Source: Otis tarda
Taxonomy: Eukaryota > Chordata > Aves > Otidiformes > Otididae
DNA: 64,000 nt
Direction of reading: 5' to 3'
Assembly (NCBI GenBank): GCA_026413225.1
Contig: CM048557.1
Span: 45,019,371-45,083,370 of the forward strand
Part shown: positions 62,400 to 64,000 of the stretch, piece by piece
Position numbering within the stretch: position 1 is the stretch's first letter
How the letters are laid out: every line of letters begins with the position of its first letter
The notes under the pieces: model-generated
Told to the model about the DNA's origin: nothing
The model's database searches: none
The model's input: only the letters and a program-made list of their open reading frames with translations
Program-made: the position numbers and the translations under genes

Positions 62400-62559
62400 T
62401 GGTGTGCCACCTTCTCCGGACGGCCTGGGCAGAGCCTGGGGCTCCCGCCCTTGAGTCCCGGGCTTTTAGGTTTTTAGCCGGGGTCGGCAGCGCAGGCGGA
62501 GGCCGTACCGGGACAGAGGTCTGCAGGGGGGAGCTGCCTCAGTTCTGCCAAATCGGCGC

Positions 62560-62566
62560 TCACGTG
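62560..62566 (+). promoter_or_regulatory. TCACGTG E-box upstream of NPC2
   Basis: TCACGTG is the core of the CLEAR/M-box element bound by TFEB, TFE3 and MITF at lysosomal genes. It lies about 420 bp before the NPC2 start codon. Confidence 0.4.
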
Positions 62567-62926
62567 CCCTTATCTCTGTGATGTTCCTGACCCGACCCGA
62601 CCCGACCCCGGTAAGGGTAACGCTCGCCACGATGTGAAAAGCTGTAAGCTGCAGCCTGGGTCAAACGCTTGCGGGAGCACCCGCAGCACCCCCGGGTTGG
62701 TCTCGGCACCCGCCGCATGAGGCTGGGGGTCTCTGGCGCGTCAGCAGTTTGAGACGCTGCACCCACTGCTGCCTCCCCTGCGAAACGCACCAACTGTGGG
62801 AGTAACCCCGCCCAACCTCCCCGCCTCATGAGAAACCCTCTGTGGGGGGGACGGGGCAGCCCCGCCCCCGGCCCGGCCCCGCGGGCGGGGCGCGGCCCAG
62901 CTGACCGGCGGGCGGGGCCGCCGCGC

Positions 62927-62934
62927 TCATGTGA
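62927..62934 (+). promoter_or_regulatory. TCATGTGA M-box just upstream of NPC2 ATG
   Basis: TCATGTGA is the classical M-box variant of the MiT/TFE site. It lies about 50 bp before the start codon, near the likely transcription start. Confidence 0.45.
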
Positions 62935-62984
62935 CGCCGCGGAGCAGTCGGTGCCGCCGTTCCCGCTCCTTCGCCGCTGCCACC

Positions 62985-63069
62985 ATGGTGCCGTCTCCGC
63001 TCGCCCTGCTCCTGGCGCTGGGCGCCGCCGCCACCGCCCTGGCCGAGCCCCTCCGCTTCGTGGACTGCG
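62985..63069 (+). CDS. NPC2: NPC2 coding exon 1 (signal peptide)
   Basis: Encodes residues 1-28 and one base of Gly29. The donor is TGCG|GTGAGT. The frame reads on into the intron, but the splice is certain from the family sequence. Confidence 0.95.
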
Positions 63070-63676
63070 GTGAGTGGGTCCGGGAGGCAGCGGGCGGGGG
63101 GGGGGGGGTGTGTGTGCGGGTCAGCAAGGCGGAGCAGGCCCGGCAAACCCGGCTCTTCCTTGCAGGTTCCAAAGACGGCAGCATCCAGGAGGTGAACGTG
63201 AGCCCCTGCCCCACGCAGCCCTGCCTGCTCCACAAAGGGACATCCTATAGCATCAACGTCACCTTCGCCAGCAGTGAGCACCGCTGCCCTAGTTGGGGGG
63301 GGCGGTGGGGTGGTCGCCTCTGCATCCCACTGCTTGGAGAGGAGTGGGGAAGGGTGGCTGGAGAGGGGTCTGGGTGGAAAGAAGTGGCCGAGGAGGAAGA
63401 GTGTCCCTCAGCTGTGTTTTTGCAGCCTCCGGGGTGTGTGGAGGGGAGGCTGTCAGGTGTTCCCTGCTCCCATGCTCTGCTCATGTTTCTCCGTGTTCTG
63501 CAGAGATCGAGAGCCAGGGCAGCAAAGCGAGGGTCTATGGTGAGATGCTGCACGTGGACATACCCTTTCCCATTCCTGAGCCTGATGGATGCAAGTCCGG
63601 GATCCAGTGCCCCATTCAGAAGGGCCATTCCTACAGCTACCTGAATAAACTCCCTGTGAAGAGCGAGTACCCCAGT
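62985..63676 (+). CDS. NPC2: NPC2, lysosomal cholesterol-binding protein (first three coding exons, incomplete at the window end)
   Basis: Exons 62985-63069, 63166-63273 and 63504-63676 encode residues 1-122 of about 151. NPC2 is a secreted/lysosomal ML-domain protein that binds cholesterol and passes it to NPC1 for export from the lysosome. What the sequence shows: a 20-residue signal peptide ([20 protein letters not shown]), a mature start EPLRFVDCG, cysteines at 28, 43, 48, 94 and 100 matching five of the six conserved disulfide cysteines, an N-glycosylation site NVT (residue 59), the signature [13 protein letters not shown] and the conserved stretch [15 protein letters not shown]. The remaining exon(s), encoding the last strand pair and the sixth cysteine, lie beyond base 64000. 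The start has an ideal Kozak context (GCCACCATGG). The gene is divergent from ISCA2. Confidence 0.96.
63096..63108 (+). repeat. 13-base G run in NPC2 intron 1
   Basis: An uninterrupted G homopolymer 27 bases after the exon 1 donor, followed by short TG repeats. Likely length-variable. Confidence 0.85.
63166..63273 (+). CDS. NPC2: NPC2 coding exon 2
   Basis: The acceptor is CTTGCAG; the exon encodes [19 protein letters not shown] through YSINVTFAS. The donor is AGCA|GTGAGC, leaving one base of Lys65. Confidence 0.95.
63504..63676 (+). CDS. NPC2: NPC2 coding exon 3
   Basis: The acceptor is TTCTGCAG; the exon encodes [15 protein letters not shown] through KSEYPS and ends in phase 0 at CCCAGT|GTAAGT. 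The rest of the window (63677-64000) is intron. Confidence 0.95.
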
Positions 63677-64000
63677 GTAAGTAAGCAGGCAGCTGGTCTG
63701 CTCCTCAGAGCTACTGTCCTTCCTTGGGCTATCTGGTGGCGCTTCTGCTGTGAGCATGACTCTTGTTTTAAGTTCCCACTTTGGGACAGACCCAGTAGAG
63801 GAAGCAGCCTGCCTCCAGCTGCTGAGAAGTGACTTCAGCTGCCCAGATATCCTCCTGTACTAAGCCTCTCTGCAGACCCTGCTGCATTTAGCCAAATGCT
63901 CCCGGACTGGGGGTGCTTGGCTCCAGAGCACAGTTCAGCTGGGAGGCTGCGGGTGTTTCCACTCTCTGCTTAGTAAGAGAGTGGGAACCTGAGTGCGGTG

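Larger units (their letters stand above)
62400..63130 (+). promoter_or_regulatory. NPC2: CpG island: NPC2 promoter and first exon
   Basis: GC- and CpG-rich block with multiple GGGCGG-type GC boxes immediately upstream of the start codon (62870-62925) and no TATA box. It includes E-box/M-box elements at 62560-62566 and 62927-62934 and a short CCGAC pentamer repeat at 62587-62608. Confidence 0.75.

Noticed and set aside
63245-63757. Minus-strand frame over NPC2 exon 3
   Set aside because: Shadow of a conserved coding exon on the other strand.

Overview
This is vertebrate nuclear DNA, almost certainly from a bird. It holds several CR1 LINE fragments with the typical 3' end (a tail of ATTCTATG-type octamers), spliced genes with GT-AG introns, three CpG islands, and three genes that neighbour one another on human chromosome 14q24.3. 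No bacterial, plasmid or CRISPR features are present.

Layout. (1) Positions 1-4970 are intergenic, downstream of SYNDIG1L. (2) Positions about 4990-20700 hold SYNDIG1L (minus strand): three coding exons at 6495-6653, 8273-8410 and 9647-10075, a 10.4-kb first intron, and a likely non-coding first exon in a CpG island near 20515-20800. (3) Positions 20900-57000 are a gene desert of about 36 kb. It contains CR1 fragments, a broken Ty3/gypsy integrase relic (35780-36400, minus), a possible solo LTR (about 41615-42148), microsatellites and candidate regulatory motifs. No conserved coding exon was recognised there. (4) Positions 57100-58960 hold ISCA2 (minus, four coding exons, one GC-AG intron) with its CpG-island promoter. 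(5) Positions 59000-62400 are a spacer of about 3.5 kb. (6) NPC2 (plus) starts at 62985. Its first three coding exons are in the window and the rest lies beyond base 64000.

The genes act in separate processes: SYNDIG1L is a neuronal membrane protein of the SynDIG/CD225 family, ISCA2 makes mitochondrial 4Fe-4S clusters, and NPC2 moves cholesterol inside lysosomes. ISCA2 and NPC2 lie head-to-head, as in human, but the starts are 4 kb apart here and the pair appears flipped relative to SYNDIG1L.

Points most worth a second look: the gypsy integrase relic, a 370-bp tract at 51283-51655 with no stop triplet in any plus-strand frame, an inverted pair of RFX X-boxes at 52884-52928 with another X-box in the ISCA2 promoter, the GC-AG intron of ISCA2, and E-box/M-box elements upstream of NPC2. 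All calls come from reading the sequence and remembered knowledge of the families; no alignment or database search was run.
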